Assembly (NCBI GenBank): GCA_030490835.1
Contig: CM059971.1
Location: 47,106,012 to 47,170,011, forward strand
Direction of reading: 5' to 3'
DNA from: Annona cherimola
Taxonomy: Eukaryota > Streptophyta > Magnoliopsida > Magnoliales > Annonaceae
Length of the DNA: 64,000 nucleotides
Below, in pieces: positions 1 to 11,188 of the stretch; the first letter of the stretch is position 1; each line of letters opens with the position of its first letter. The notes under the pieces were generated by a model, which was not told where the DNA came from, did not search any database, and worked only from the letters and a program-made list of their open reading frames with translations. A program made the position numbers and the translations under genes.

Positions 1-143
1 CTCACCTTTCAGTAGTAGACGCTTAACAAGCGTTCGACTAGCAATTGGAGGAAACCTTTTCATAAGTACCTTTCACAAACATTTCATAATCCCAATTCAT
101 GACAAACATATGCTTGTAAAACTTGACATATAAATTCTTTTTC

Positions 144-240
144 CATAGACATATTTATGTTCTAAAACATTTTTCATTGAAGCTCCTTTTCTCATAGGAC
201 ATTCTCATGTCCTAAAATACTTTTCATAAAACCCTTTTTA
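144..240. repeat. Diverged tandem pair of about 50-bp units, each with a small hairpin
   Basis: CATAGACAT near 144 and CATAGGACAT near 193 begin two similar stretches offset by 49-50 bp; each continues with ATGT, TCTAAAACA or CCTAAAATA, and TTTTCAT. The second unit contains a perfect hairpin: AGGACAT at 196-202, loop TCTC, ATGTCCT at 207-213. The first contains a decayed version at 147-163, with ACAT and ATGT arms around the loop ATTT and a one-base bulge further out. This looks like an old local duplication. Confidence 0.55.
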
Positions 241-334
241 AGCATATGCAACATGCAATACGTCTCTGTCCATCTGGCAGGTGACACTTATCAAGTAATC
301 ATCCTTCCTTAGGAGAGAAACCCTTCCAGATGAT

Positions 335-475
335 AGCCCACGAGCCAGGCGGCTATCCGTGTCCATCTCCCATTGCAGGGAGGGCGCCGCCGACATTTAG
401 CCTTATTCAAGCGACTCGGCCTATGCAAAGGGGGCCCAATTTGCAACCGCGTCCGGTATGCATATCCTCTACAGT
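335..475. other. GC-rich island in the AT-rich flank
   Basis: Composition changes sharply here compared with both sides. The stretch contains GC-rich words such as GGAGGGCGCCGCCGAC (378-393) and GGGGGCCC (430-437), and a 5-bp stem (CTCCC 367-371, GGGAG 378-382, loop ATTGCA). I recognise no protein or RNA gene. GC-rich islands of this kind occur in the transcribed part of some plant long terminal repeats and in 5' untranslated regions, but that comparison is inference. Confidence 0.45.
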
Positions 476-520
476 AGACCTAGTACATAACCCTTGTGCA
501 CACGTTTCCTTCACATTCAC

Positions 521-641
521 ATGCTAGCATGATTTTATAAAAACCACAGACCACAGTCTGTGTTCCTTTTCTAAAAGCTTAATGCTATCATGCTTTTATC
601 AAATACTACAGACCTCAGTCTGTATTTCTTTCAAATCTTGA
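521..641. repeat. Two-copy 61-bp direct repeat carrying matching hairpins
   Basis: ATGCTAGCATG at 521 and ATGCTATCATG at 582 begin two similar units offset by 61 bp. Each contains a 7-bp stem with a 4-nt loop at the same place: CACAGAC (545-551), loop CACA, GTCTGTG (556-562), and TACAGAC (607-613), loop CTCA, GTCTGTA (618-624). The outermost pair is C-G in one copy and T-A in the other, so both copies keep a complete stem although the base differs. Confidence 0.75.
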
Positions 642-686
642 AAACTGGGCTTAACCCATGTTAACGAGTTATATACTCAAAACGTT

Positions 687-710
687 TTATAAGGATGGCC
701 AACCTTAAAA
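687..710. repeat. Imperfect palindrome around TGGCCA
   Basis: AAGG (691-694) and CCTT (703-706) flank a palindromic TGGCCA core with one mismatched pair (A-A) between them. Pairing continues outward for a few more A-T pairs with one mismatch. It is one of a cluster of short inverted repeats in this flank; no protein-binding role can be claimed from sequence alone. Confidence 0.5.
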
Positions 711-976
711 CATTTATATTTCACAACTCATTTGAAGTATTCAAGGAAAACATTTAAAATAACAATATTTTCTAACCGTTTGTAAATAATTTTTGAATGA
801 CAAAACATCTTTAAAAATATTTGAAACTTTCATCTAATATCATATACTTTTGTCTACCTGTCTTATTGTTCATTTCTATATGTGATAGACTTGTATAATC
901 CTTTGAACATTACTCAAATCGTTTTTCAAATTAATTTATCGTGTTGGCCTTCCTTAAATCCTGCTCGAAACAATGG

Positions 977-995
977 ATTTTGGAAATTCCAAAAT
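977..995. repeat. Near-perfect 19-bp palindrome
   Basis: The arms ATTTTGGAA (977-985) and TTCCAAAAT (987-995) are perfect reverse complements separated by one A. It lies in an AT-rich stretch without other recognisable features. Function is unknown. Confidence 0.7.
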
Positions 996-1163
996 AATCC
1001 AATATTTAGAGAACCTTTGAAACATATCCTTAAAATACTTCAAAACCTTGAAATAAAACTATTCAATACATTTATTTCAAATATCATTTTAAAATAACTC
1101 ATTTTCCTTTCAACACAACCTTTTCAACATTTGCATTTCAATATTTTTCAACATTAAAAGGAT

Positions 1164-1181
1164 TTGCTTCTGACGAAGCAA
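1164..1181. repeat. Perfect hairpin, 7-bp stem and 4-nt loop
   Basis: TTGCTTC (1164-1170), loop TGAC, GAAGCAA (1175-1181). It has the same stem length and loop size as the hairpins at 196-213, 545-562 and 607-624, though the sequence differs. No poly-T tract follows that would argue for a terminator. Confidence 0.7.
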
Positions 1182-1246
1182 TTTCCAAAACAATTTAAAA
1201 TTGCAAATTAAAGTCGTATAAAATTATATTTTCAAAGGGTTGCTTG

Positions 1247-1254
1247 CTTACCTG
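1247..1254 (-). promoter_or_regulatory. Splice-donor-like site on the minus strand
   Basis: Read on the minus strand this is CAG followed by GTAAGC, which matches the eukaryotic 5' splice-site consensus at every position except the last T. A minus-strand exon would end at 1252 and an intron would run leftward from 1251. In the longest minus-strand frame a TGA (1262-1260) sits just before the site, so if it is used it would more likely end a 5' untranslated or differently framed exon. Single matches of this quality also occur by chance. Confidence 0.25.
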
Positions 1255-1518
1255 TGTAGTCAAGTTGTACCTTCCACTTTTTCTTTTTCATTTTTCCTTT
1301 TCCTATACAAATGAAAAGGACCATTTTTCTCATATAGACATAATATTCCATGCTTGCACATTTCTATTATTAAATTTGAATTCAGCTTAGGGTTTCTAAC
1401 CCATGCATATGTCATAATCACTTTATTTTCCTTCATAACTCTCATAGAGGTTAATTTAGTCTCTATTTTCACATATGGATTTTTGTCCCAAAAATCTTCA
1501 AAATTTCCATTCATACAT

Positions 1519-1529
1519 CCTTATAAATA
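1519..1529 (-). promoter_or_regulatory. TATA-box-like element on the minus strand
   Basis: The minus strand reads TATTTATAAGG here. A start site about 30 bp downstream would fall near 1490, giving a transcript that reaches the splice-donor-like site at 1254-1247. The spacing makes a minus-strand promoter plausible, but the region is AT-rich and such words are common by chance. An ATG at 1514 would lie upstream of such a start site. Confidence 0.2.
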
Positions 1530-1627
1530 TCAATATTATTTCTGCCCAAATCACTTTGTTTACTATTCATGATTATTGTTCATGATCATGTTCCTAATTA
1601 CTGTTTACATTTGCTGAAATCAGGTGT

Positions 1628-1860
1628 AATGAGAACGAGTAAACTTTAACGCATTCTAATAGATTCAAAACAACCGAATCGGAAGTAAGGAACTTCAATA
1701 AATAAGAACTAGCAACAATCCCTTTATTTCGTTTGCATTGGAACGACAACAAATGACCTTAAAGGCGTTCGAATCGAATCAACTGAATTCAGTCGGATAG
1801 AATGAACTGTGATTATTTAGAATAGTGTACAACTCAATCTAATTGACTTAATTTGACTGT
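1628..1860 (+). repeat. Representative first monomer (family A)
   Basis: This unit shows the layout common to all monomers. A conserved left block with GTAAACTTTAACGCATTC and AATAGATTCAAAACAACC occupies about 1639-1674. A variable middle covers about 1671-1805, where the families differ: CCCTTTATTTCG with GCATTGG here, CTTGATTTTATTTAC in C, and CTTGATTTCG with TACATTCG in B. A conserved right block with GATTATTTAGAATAGTG and TCAATCTAATTGA covers about 1811-1846. An EcoRI word (GAATTC) lies in the right third of A and C monomers but is GAATTG in most B monomers. Confidence 0.95.
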
Positions 1861-4800
1861 AATGTGAACGTGTAAACTTTAACGCATTCCAATAGATTCA
1901 AAACTACCGAATCGGAGGTAAGGAACTTCAATAAATAAGAACTAGCAACAATCTCTTGATTTCGTTTACATTCGAACGACAACGGATGACGTTAAAGGCA
2001 TTCAAATCGAATCAAATGAATTGAGTTGGATAGAATGAACTTTTATTATTTAGAATAGTTTACAACTCAATCTAATTGACTTAATTTTACTGTAATGAGA
2101 ATGAGTAAACTTTAACGCATTCTAATAGATTCAAAACAACCAAATCGAACGTAAGGAACTTCAATAAACAAGAATTAACAACAATCCCTTGATTTTATTT
2201 ACATTCGAATGATAACGAACGACCTTAAAAGCATTGAAATTGAATCAAATGAATTCAGTCGGATAGAACGAACTTTGATTATTTAGAATAGTGTACAACT
2301 CAATCTAATTGACTTGATTTGACTGTAATGAGAACGAGTAAACTTTAACGCATTCTAATAGATTCAAAACAACCGAATCGGAAGTAAGGAACTTCAATAA
2401 ATAAGAACTAGCAACAATCCCTTTATTTCGTTTGCATTGGAACGACAACAAATGACCTTAAAGGCGTTCGAATCGAATCAACTGAATTCAGTCGGATAGA
2501 ATGAACTTTGATTATTTAGAATAGTGTACAACTCAATCTAATTGACTTAATTTGACTGTAATGTGATCGAATAAACTTTAACGCATTCCAATAGATTCAA
2601 AACAACCGAATCGGACGTAAGGATCTTCAATAAATAAGAACTAACAACAATCCCTTGATTTCGTTTGCATACGAACGACAACGGAAGACGGTAAAGGCAT
2701 TCAAATCGAATCAAATGAATTGAGTTGGATAGAATGAACTTTGATTATTTAGAATAGTGTACAACTCAATCTAATTGACTTGATTTTACTGTAATGAGAA
2801 GGAGTAAACTTTAACGCATTCTAATAGATTCAAAACAACCAAATCGAACGTAAGGAACTTCAATAAACAAGAATTAACAACAATCCCTTGATTTTATTTA
2901 CATTCGAATGACAACGAACGACCTTAAAAGAATTGAAATCGAATCAAATGAATTCAGTCGAATAGAACGAACTTTGTTTATTTAGAATAGTGTACAACTC
3001 AATCTAATTGACTTGATTTTATAGTAATGAGAACGATTAAACTTTAACGCATTCTAATAGATTCAAAACAACCAAATCGGATGTAAGGAATTTTCAATAA
3101 ACAAGAATTAACAACAATCCCTTGATTTTATATACATTTGAACGACAACGAACGACCTTAAAAGCATTGAAATCGAATCAAATGAATTCAGTTGGATAGA
3201 ATGAACTTTGATTATTTAGAATAGTGTACAACTCAATCTAATTGACTTAATTTTACTGTAATGAGAAGGAGTAAACTTTAACGCATTCTAATAGATTCAA
3301 AACAACCAAATCGAACGTAAGGAACTTCAATAAACAAGAATTAACAACAATCCCTTGATTTTATTTACATTCGAGTGATAACGAACGACTTTAAAAGCAT
3401 TGAAATTGAATCAAATGAATTTAGTCGGATAGAATGAACTTTGATTATTTAGAATAGTGTACAACTCAATCTAATTGACTTAATTTGACTGTAATGAGAA
3501 CGAGTAAACTTTAACTCATTCTAATAGATTCAAAACAACCGAATCGGAAGTAAGGAACTTCAATAACTAAGAACTAGCAACAATCGCTTGATTTCGTTTA
3601 CATTCGAACGACAACGGATGACGTTAAAGGCATTCAAATCGAATCAAATGAATTGAGTTGGATAGAATGAACTTTGATTATTTAGAATAGTTTACAACTA
3701 AATCTAATTGACTTAATTTTACTGTAATGAGAACGAGTAAACATTAACGCATTCTAATAGATTCAAAACAACCAAATCGAACGTAAGGAACTTTCAATAA
3801 ACAAGAATTAACAACAATCCCTTGATTTTATTTACATTCTAACGACAACGAACGACCTTAAAAGCATTGAAATGGAATCAAATGAATTCAGTCGGATAGA
3901 ATGAACTTTGATTATTTAGAATAGTGTACAACTCAATCTAATTGACTTGATTTGACTGTAATTAGAACGAGTAAACTTTAACGCATTCTAATAGATTCAA
4001 AACAACCGAATCGGAAGTAAGGAACTTCAATAAATAAGAACTAGCAACAATCCCTTTATTTCGTTTGCATTGGAACGACAACAAATGACCTTAAAGGCGT
4101 TCGAATCGAATCAACTGAATTAAGTCGGATAGAATGAACTGTGATTATTTAGAATAGTGTACAACTCGATCTAATTGACTTAATTTGACTGTAATGTGAA
4201 CTAGTAAACTTTAACGCATTCCAATAGATTCAAAACAACCGAATCGGAGGTAAGGAACTTCAATAAATAAGAACTAGCAACAATCCCTTGATTTCGTTTT
4301 CATTCGAACGACAACGGATGACGTTAAAGGCATTCAAATCGAATCAAAAGAATTGAGTTGGATAGAATGAACTTTGATTATTTAGAATAGTGTACAACTC
4401 AATCTAATTGACTTAATTTTACTGTAATGTGAACGAGTAAACTTTAACGCATTCTAATAGATTCAAAACAACCGAATCGGAGGTAAGGAACTTCAATAAA
4501 TAAGAACTAGCAACAATCCATTGATTTCGTTTACATTCGAACGACAACGGAGGACGTTAAAGGCATTCAAATCGAATCAAATGCATTGAGTTGGATAGAA
4601 TGAACTTTGATTATTTAGAATAGTGTACAACTCAATCTAATTGACTTGATTTTACTGTAATGTGAATGAATAAACTTTAACGCATTCCAATAGATTCAAA
4701 ACAACCGAATCGGAGGTAAGGAACTTCAATAAATAAGAACTAGCAACAATCCCTTGATTTCGTTTACATTCGAACGACAACGGATGACGTTAAAGGCATT

Positions 4801-5358
4801 CAAATCGAATCAAATGAATTGAGTTGGATAGAATGAACTTTGATTATTTAGAATAGTGTACACCTCAATCTAATTGACTTAAGTTTACTGAAATGGGAAC
4901 GAGTAAACTTTAACGCATTCTAATAGATTCAAAACAACCAAATCGAACGTAAGGAACTTTCAATAAACAAGAATTAACAACAATCCCTTGATTTTATTTA
5001 CATTCGAACGACAACGAACGACCTTAAAAGCATTGAAATTGAATCAAATGAATTCAGTCGGATAGAATGAACTTTGATTATTTAGAATAGTGTACAACTC
5101 AATCTAATTGACTTGATTTGACTGTAATGAGAACGAGTAAACCTTAACGCATTCTAATAGATTCAAAACAACCGAATTGGAAGTAAGGAACTTCAATAAA
5201 TAAGAACTAGCAGCAATCACTTTATTTCGTTTGCATACGAACGACAACGGATGACCTTAAAGGCGTTCGAATCGAATCAAATAAATTGAGTTGGATAGAA
5301 TGAACTTTGATTATTTAGAATAGTGTACAACTCAATCTAATTGACTTAATTTGACTGT
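1628..5358 (+). repeat. Array entry zone, mixed monomer order
   Basis: Monomers run A, B, C, A, then D, C, E, C, an A/B hybrid, C, A, three B, C and F. There is no simple HOR within the zone. Two parts recur further right: about 2560-3550 matches 10023-11010 at an offset of 7463 bp, and about 3960-5358 matches 11421-12819 at 7461 bp. The D-C-E-C-A order beginning at 2560 is the same as the unit amplified from 5359. Confidence 0.8.
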
Positions 5359-8300
5359 AATGTGATCGAATAAACTTTAACGCATTCCAATAGATTCAAA
5401 ACAACCGAATCGGACGTAAGGATCTTCAATAAATAAGAACTAACAACAATCCCTTGATTTCGTTTGCATACGAACGACAACGGAAGACGGTAAAGGCATT
5501 CAAATCGAATCAAATGAATTGAGTTGGATAGAATGAACTTTGATTATTTAGAATAGTGTACAACTCAATCTAATTGACTTGATTTTACTGTAATGAGAAG
5601 GAGTAAACTTTAACGCATTCTAATAGATTCAAAACAACCAAATCGAACGTAAGGAACTTCAATAAACAAGAATTAACAACAATCCCTTGATTTTATTTAC
5701 ATTCGAATGACAACGAACGACCTTAAAAGAATTGAAATCGAATCAAATGAATTCAGTCGAATAGAACGAACTTTGTTTATTTAGAATAGTGTACAACTCA
5801 ATCTAATTGACTTGATTTTATAGTAATGAGAACGATTAAACTTTAACGCATTCTAATAGATTCAAAACAACCAAATCGGATGTAAGGAATTTTCAATAAA
5901 CAAGAATTAACAACAATCCCTTGATTTTATATACATTTGAACGACAACGAACGACCTTAAAAGCATTGAAATCGAATCAAATGAATTCAGTTGGATAGAA
6001 TGAACTTTGATTATTTAGAATAGTGTACAACTCAATCTAATTGACTTAATTTTACTGTAATGAGAAGGAGTAAACTTTAACGCATTCTAATAGATTCAAA
6101 ACAACCAAATCGAACGTAAGGAACTTCAATAAACAAGAATTAACAACAATCCCTTGATTTTATTTACATTCGAATGATAACGAACGACCTTAAAAGCATT
6201 GAAATTGAATCAAATGAATTCAGTCGGATAGAATGAACTTTGATTATTTAGAATAGTGTACAACTCAATCTAATTGACTTGATTTGACTGTAATGAGAAC
6301 GAGTAAACTTCAACGCATTCTAATAGATTCAAAACAACCGAATCGGAAGTATGGAACTTCAATAAATAAGAACTAGCAACAATCCCTTTATTTCGTTTGC
6401 ATTGGAACGACAACAAATGACCTTAAAGGCGTTCGAATCGAATCAACTGAATTCAGTCGGATAGAATAAACTTCGATTATTTAGAATAGTGTACAACTCA
6501 ATCTAATTGACTTAATTTGACTGTAATGTGATCGAATAAACTTTAACGCATTCCAATAGATTCAAAACAACCGAATCGGACGTAAGGATCTTCAATAAAT
6601 AAGAACTAACAACAATCCCTTGATTTCGTTTGCATACGAACGACAACGGAAGACGGTAAAGGCATTCAAATCGAATCAAATGAATTGAGTTGGATAGAAT
6701 GAACTTTGATTATTTAGAATAGTGTACAACTCAATCTAATTGACTTGATTTTACTGTAATGAGAAGGAGTAAACTTTAACGCATTCTAATAGATTCAAAA
6801 CAACCAAATCGAACGTAAGGAACTTCAATAAACAAGAATTAACAACAATCCCTTGATTTTATTTACATTCGAATGACAACGAACGACCTTAAAAGAATTG
6901 AAATCGAATCAAATGAATTCAGTCGAATAGAACGAACTTTGTTTATTTAGAATAGTGTACAACTCAATCTAATTGACTTGATTTTATAGTAATGAGAACG
7001 ATTAAACTTTAACGCATTCTAATAGATTCAAAACAACCAAATCGGATGTAAGGAATTTTCAATAAACAAGAATTAACAACAATCCCTTGATTTTATATAC
7101 ATTTGAACGACAACGAACGACCTTAAAAGCATTGAAATCGAATCAAATGAATTCAGTTGGATAGAATGAACTTTGATTATTTAGAATAGTGTACAACTCA
7201 ATCTAATTGACTTAATTTTACTGTAATGAGAAGGAGTAAACTTTAACGCATTCTAATAGATTCAAAACAACCAAATCGAACGTAAGGAACTTCAATAAAC
7301 AAGAATTAACAACAATCCCTTGATTTTATTTACATTCGAATGATAACGAACGACCTTAAAAGCATTGAAATTGAATCAAATGAATTCAGTCGGATAGAAT
7401 GAACTTTGATTATTTAGAATAGTGTACAACTCAATCTAATTGACTTGATTTGACTGTAATGAGAACGAGTAAACTTCAACGCATTCTAATAGATTCAAAA
7501 CAACCGAATCGGAAGTATGGAACTTCAATAAATAAGAACTAGCAACAATCCCTTTATTTCGTTTGCATTGGAACGACAACAAATGACCTTAAAGGCGTTC
7601 GAATCGAATCAACTGAATTCAGTCGGATAGAATAAACTTCGATTATTTAGAATAGTGTACAACTCAATCTAATTGACTTAATTTGACTGTAATGTGATCG
7701 AATAAACTTTAACGCATTCCAATAGATTCAAAACAACCGAATCGGACGTAAGGATCTTCAATAAATAAGAACTAACAACAATCCCTTGATTTCGTTTGCA
7801 TACGAACGACAACGGAAGACGGTAAAGGCATTCAAATCGAATCAAATGAATTGAGTTGGATAGAATGAACTTTGATTATTTAGAATAGTGTACAACTCAA
7901 TCTAATTGACTTGATTTTACTGTAATGAGAAGGAGTAAACTTTAACGCATTCTAATAGATTCAAAACAACCAAATCGAACGTAAGGAACTTCAATAAACA
8001 AGAATTAACAACAATCCCTTGATTTTATTTACATTCGAATGACAACGAACGACCTTAAAAGAATTGAAATCGAATCAAATGAATTCAGTCGAATAGAACG
8101 AACTTTGTTTATTTAGAATAGTGTACAACTCAATCTAATTGACTTGATTTTATAGTAATGAGAACGATTAAACTTTAACGCATTCTAATAGATTCAAAAC
8201 AACCAAATCGGATGTAAGGAATTTTCAATAAACAAGAATTAACAACAATCCCTTGATTTTATATACATTTGAACGACAACGAACGACCTTAAAAGCATTG

Positions 8301-11188
8301 AAATCGAATCAAATGAATTCAGTTGGATAGAATGAACTTTGATTATTTAGAATAGTGTACAACTCAATCTAATTGACTTAATTTTACTGTAATGAGAAGG
8401 AGTAAACTTTAACGCATTCTAATAGATTCAAAACAACCAAATCGAACGTAAGGAACTTCAATAAACAAGAATTAACAACAATCCCTTGATTTTATTTACA
8501 TTCGAATGATAACGAACGACCTTAAAAGCATTGAAATTGAATCAAATGAATTCAGTCGGATAGAATGAACTTTGATTATTTAGAATAGTGTACAACTCAA
8601 TCTAATTGACTTGATTTGACTGTAATGAGAACGAGTAAACTTCAACGCATTCTAATAGATTCAAAACAACCGAATCGGAAGTATGGAACTTCAATAAATA
8701 AGAACTAGCAACAATCCCTTTATTTCGTTTGCATTGGAACGACAACAAATGACCTTAAAGGCGTTCGAATCGAATCAACTGAATTCAGTCGGATAGAATA
8801 AACTTCGATTATTTAGAATAGTGTACAACTCAATCTAATTGACTTAATTTGACTGTAATGTGATCGAATAAACTTTAACGCATTCCAATAGATTCAAAAC
8901 AACCGAATCGGACGTAAGGATCTTCAATAAATAAGAACTAACAACAATCCCTTGATTTCGTTTGCATACGAACGACAACGGAAGACGGTAAAGGCATTCA
9001 AATCGAATCAAATGAATTGAGTTGGATAGAATGAACTTTGATTATTTAGAATAGTGTACAACTCAATCTAATTGACTTGATTTTACTGTAATGAGAAGGA
9101 GTAAACTTTAACGCATTCTAATAGATTCAAAACAACCAAATCGAACGTAAGGAACTTCAATAAACAAGAATTAACAACAATCCCTTGATTTTATTTACAT
9201 TCGAATGACAACGAACGACCTTAAAAGAATTGAAATCGAATCAAATGAATTCAGTCGAATAGAACGAACTTTGTTTATTTAGAATAGTGTACAACTCAAT
9301 CTAATTGACTTGATTTTATAGTAATGAGAACGATTAAACTTTAACGCATTCTAATAGATTCAAAACAACCAAATCGGATGTAAGGAATTTTCAATAAACA
9401 AGAATTAACAACAATCCCTTGATTTTATATACATTTGAACGACAACGAACGACCTTAAAAGCATTGAAATCGAATCAAATGAATTCAGTTGGATAGAATG
9501 AACTTTGATTATTTAGAATAGTGTACAACTCAATCTAATTGACTTAATTTTACTGTAATGAGAAGGAGTAAACTTTAACGCATTCTAATAGATTCAAAAC
9601 AACCGAATCGAACGTAAGGAACTTCAATAAACAAGAATTAACAACAATCCCTTGATTTTATTTACATTCGAATGATAACGAACGACCTTAAAAGCATTGA
9701 AATTGAATCAAATGAATTCAGTCGGATAGAATGAACTTTGATTATTTAGAATAGTGTACAACTCAATCTAATTGACTTGATTTGACTGTAATGAGAACGA
9801 GTAAACTTCAACGCATTCTAATAGATTCAAAACAACCGAATCGGAAGTATGGAACTTCAATAAATAAGAACTAGCAGCAATCACTTTATTTCGTTTGCAT
9901 ACGAACGACAACGGATGACCTTAAAGGCGTTCGAATCGAATCAAATAAATTGAGTTGGATAGAATGAACTTTGATTATTTAGAATAGTGTACAACTCAAT
10001 CTAATTGACTTAATTTGACTGTAATGTGATCGAATAAACTTTAACGCATTCCAATAGATTCAAAACAACCGAATCGGACGTAAGGATCTTCAATAAATAA
10101 GAACTAACAACAATCCCTTGATTTCGTTTGCATACGAACGACAACGGAAGACGGTAAAGGCATTCAAATCGAATCAAATGAATTGAGTTGGATAGAATGA
10201 ACTTTGATTATTTAGAATAGTGTACAACTCAATCTAATTGACTTGATTTTACTGTAATGAGAAGGAGTAAACTTTAACGCATTCTAATAGATTCAAAACA
10301 ACCAAATCGAACGTAAGGAACTTCAATAAACAAGAATTAACAACAATCCCTTGATTTTATTTACATTCGAATGACAACGAACGACCTTAAAAGAATTGAA
10401 ATCGAATCAAATGAATTCAGTCGAATAGAACGAACTTTGTTTATTTAGAATAGTGTACAACTCAATCTAATTGACTTGATTTTATAGTAATGAGAACGAT
10501 TAAACTTTAACGCATTCTAATAGATTCAAAACAACCAAATCGGATGTAAGGAATTTTCAATAAACAAGAATTAACAACAATCCCTTGATTTTATATACAT
10601 TTGAACGACAACGAACGACCTTAAAAGCATTGAAATCGAATCAAATGAATTCAGTTGGATAGAATGAACTTTGATTATTTAGAATAGTGTACAACTCAAT
10701 CTAATTGACTTAATTTTACTGTAATGAGAAGGAGTAAACTTTAACGCATTCTAATAGATTCAAAACAACCAAATCGAACGTAAGGAACTTCAATAAACAA
10801 GAATTAACAACAATCCCTTGATTTTATTTACATTCGAGTGATAACGAACGACTTTAAAAGCATTGAAATTGAATCAAATGAATTTAGTCGGATAGAATGA
10901 ACTTTGATTATTTAGAATAGTGTACAACTCAATCTAATTGACTTAATTTGACTGTAATGAGAACGAGTAAACTTTAACTCATTCTAATAGATTCAAAACA
11001 ACCGAATCGGAAGTAAGGAACTTCAATAAATAAGAACTAGAAACAATCCCTTTATTTCGTTTGCATTGGAACGACAACAAATGACCTTAAAGGCGTTCGA
11101 ATCGAATCAACAGAATTCAGTCGGATAGAAGAACTTTGATTATTTAGAATATTGTACAACTCAATCTAATTGACTTAATTTGACTGTA
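5359..11188 (+). repeat. 5-monomer HOR, 1166 bp, five tandem copies
   Basis: The D monomer starting TGTGATCGAATAAAC occurs at 5359, 6525, 7691, 8857 and 10023, always 1166 bp apart. Each copy runs D, C (ending TCGAATAGAACG with TTTGTTTATTT), E (GGAATTTTCAAT, one extra base), C, A. Inner copies read identically over the stretches I compared. The edges are less regular: the A monomer at 9790 changes into F sequence halfway, and the fifth copy ends in monomers carrying CGAGTGATAAC and TAACTCATTC and has a 1-bp loss near 11129. Confidence 0.9.

Larger units (their letters stand above)
1..1624. other. Non-satellite left flank without a recognisable gene
   Basis: This stretch shares no clear similarity with the 233-bp satellite that follows. 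It is mostly AT-rich, with a short GC-rich island at about 335-475. Open reading frames are short (at most 84 codons), overlap on both strands and show no domain I recognise. It carries short direct repeats and small hairpins, listed separately. On the minus strand there is a TATA-like element (1529-1519) and a splice-donor match (1254-1247). The mix of hairpins, short repeats and a GC-rich island would suit a plant long terminal repeat or the 5' part of a transcription unit, but I see no reverse transcriptase, integrase, primer-binding site or polypurine tract. Class unknown. Confidence 0.7.

Noticed and set aside
330..527. 65-codon plus-strand open frame across the GC-rich island
   Set aside because: Rich in proline and cysteine without domain, signal or neighbours; it runs through the start of the 61-bp repeat and looks like a chance frame in GC-rich DNA.
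882..1097. 71-codon plus-strand open frame
   Set aside because: Composition (Asn, Ile, Leu, Phe) follows the AT-rich base composition and it crosses the palindrome at 977-995; no recognisable domain.
1260..1514. 84-codon minus-strand open frame
   Set aside because: The best of the flank frames, but short and rich in Lys and Glu as AT-rich DNA encodes, with no family I recognise. Its ATG lies upstream of the start site implied by the TATA-like word. Kept only as a possible transcribed region.
1354..1572. 72-codon plus-strand open frame
   Set aside because: Antisense overlap with the 84-codon frame; hydrophobic residues follow from T-rich codons. No independent support.
1581..1590. Perfect palindrome CATGATCATG as an operator
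   Set aside because: A 10-bp palindrome in AT-rich DNA beside repeated TTCATGAT words is not enough evidence of a binding site.
1590..1624. Degenerate satellite remnant just left of the array (TACTGTTTACATTTG resembles TTATTTACATTCG)
   Set aside because: The similarity covers only about 12 AT-rich bases and sits in the wrong monomer position relative to the array start.
11125..11135. Possible domain boundary at a deletion near 11129
   Set aside because: Only one base is lost relative to other monomers (GATAGAAGAAC); the register recovers and monomer order is unaffected.
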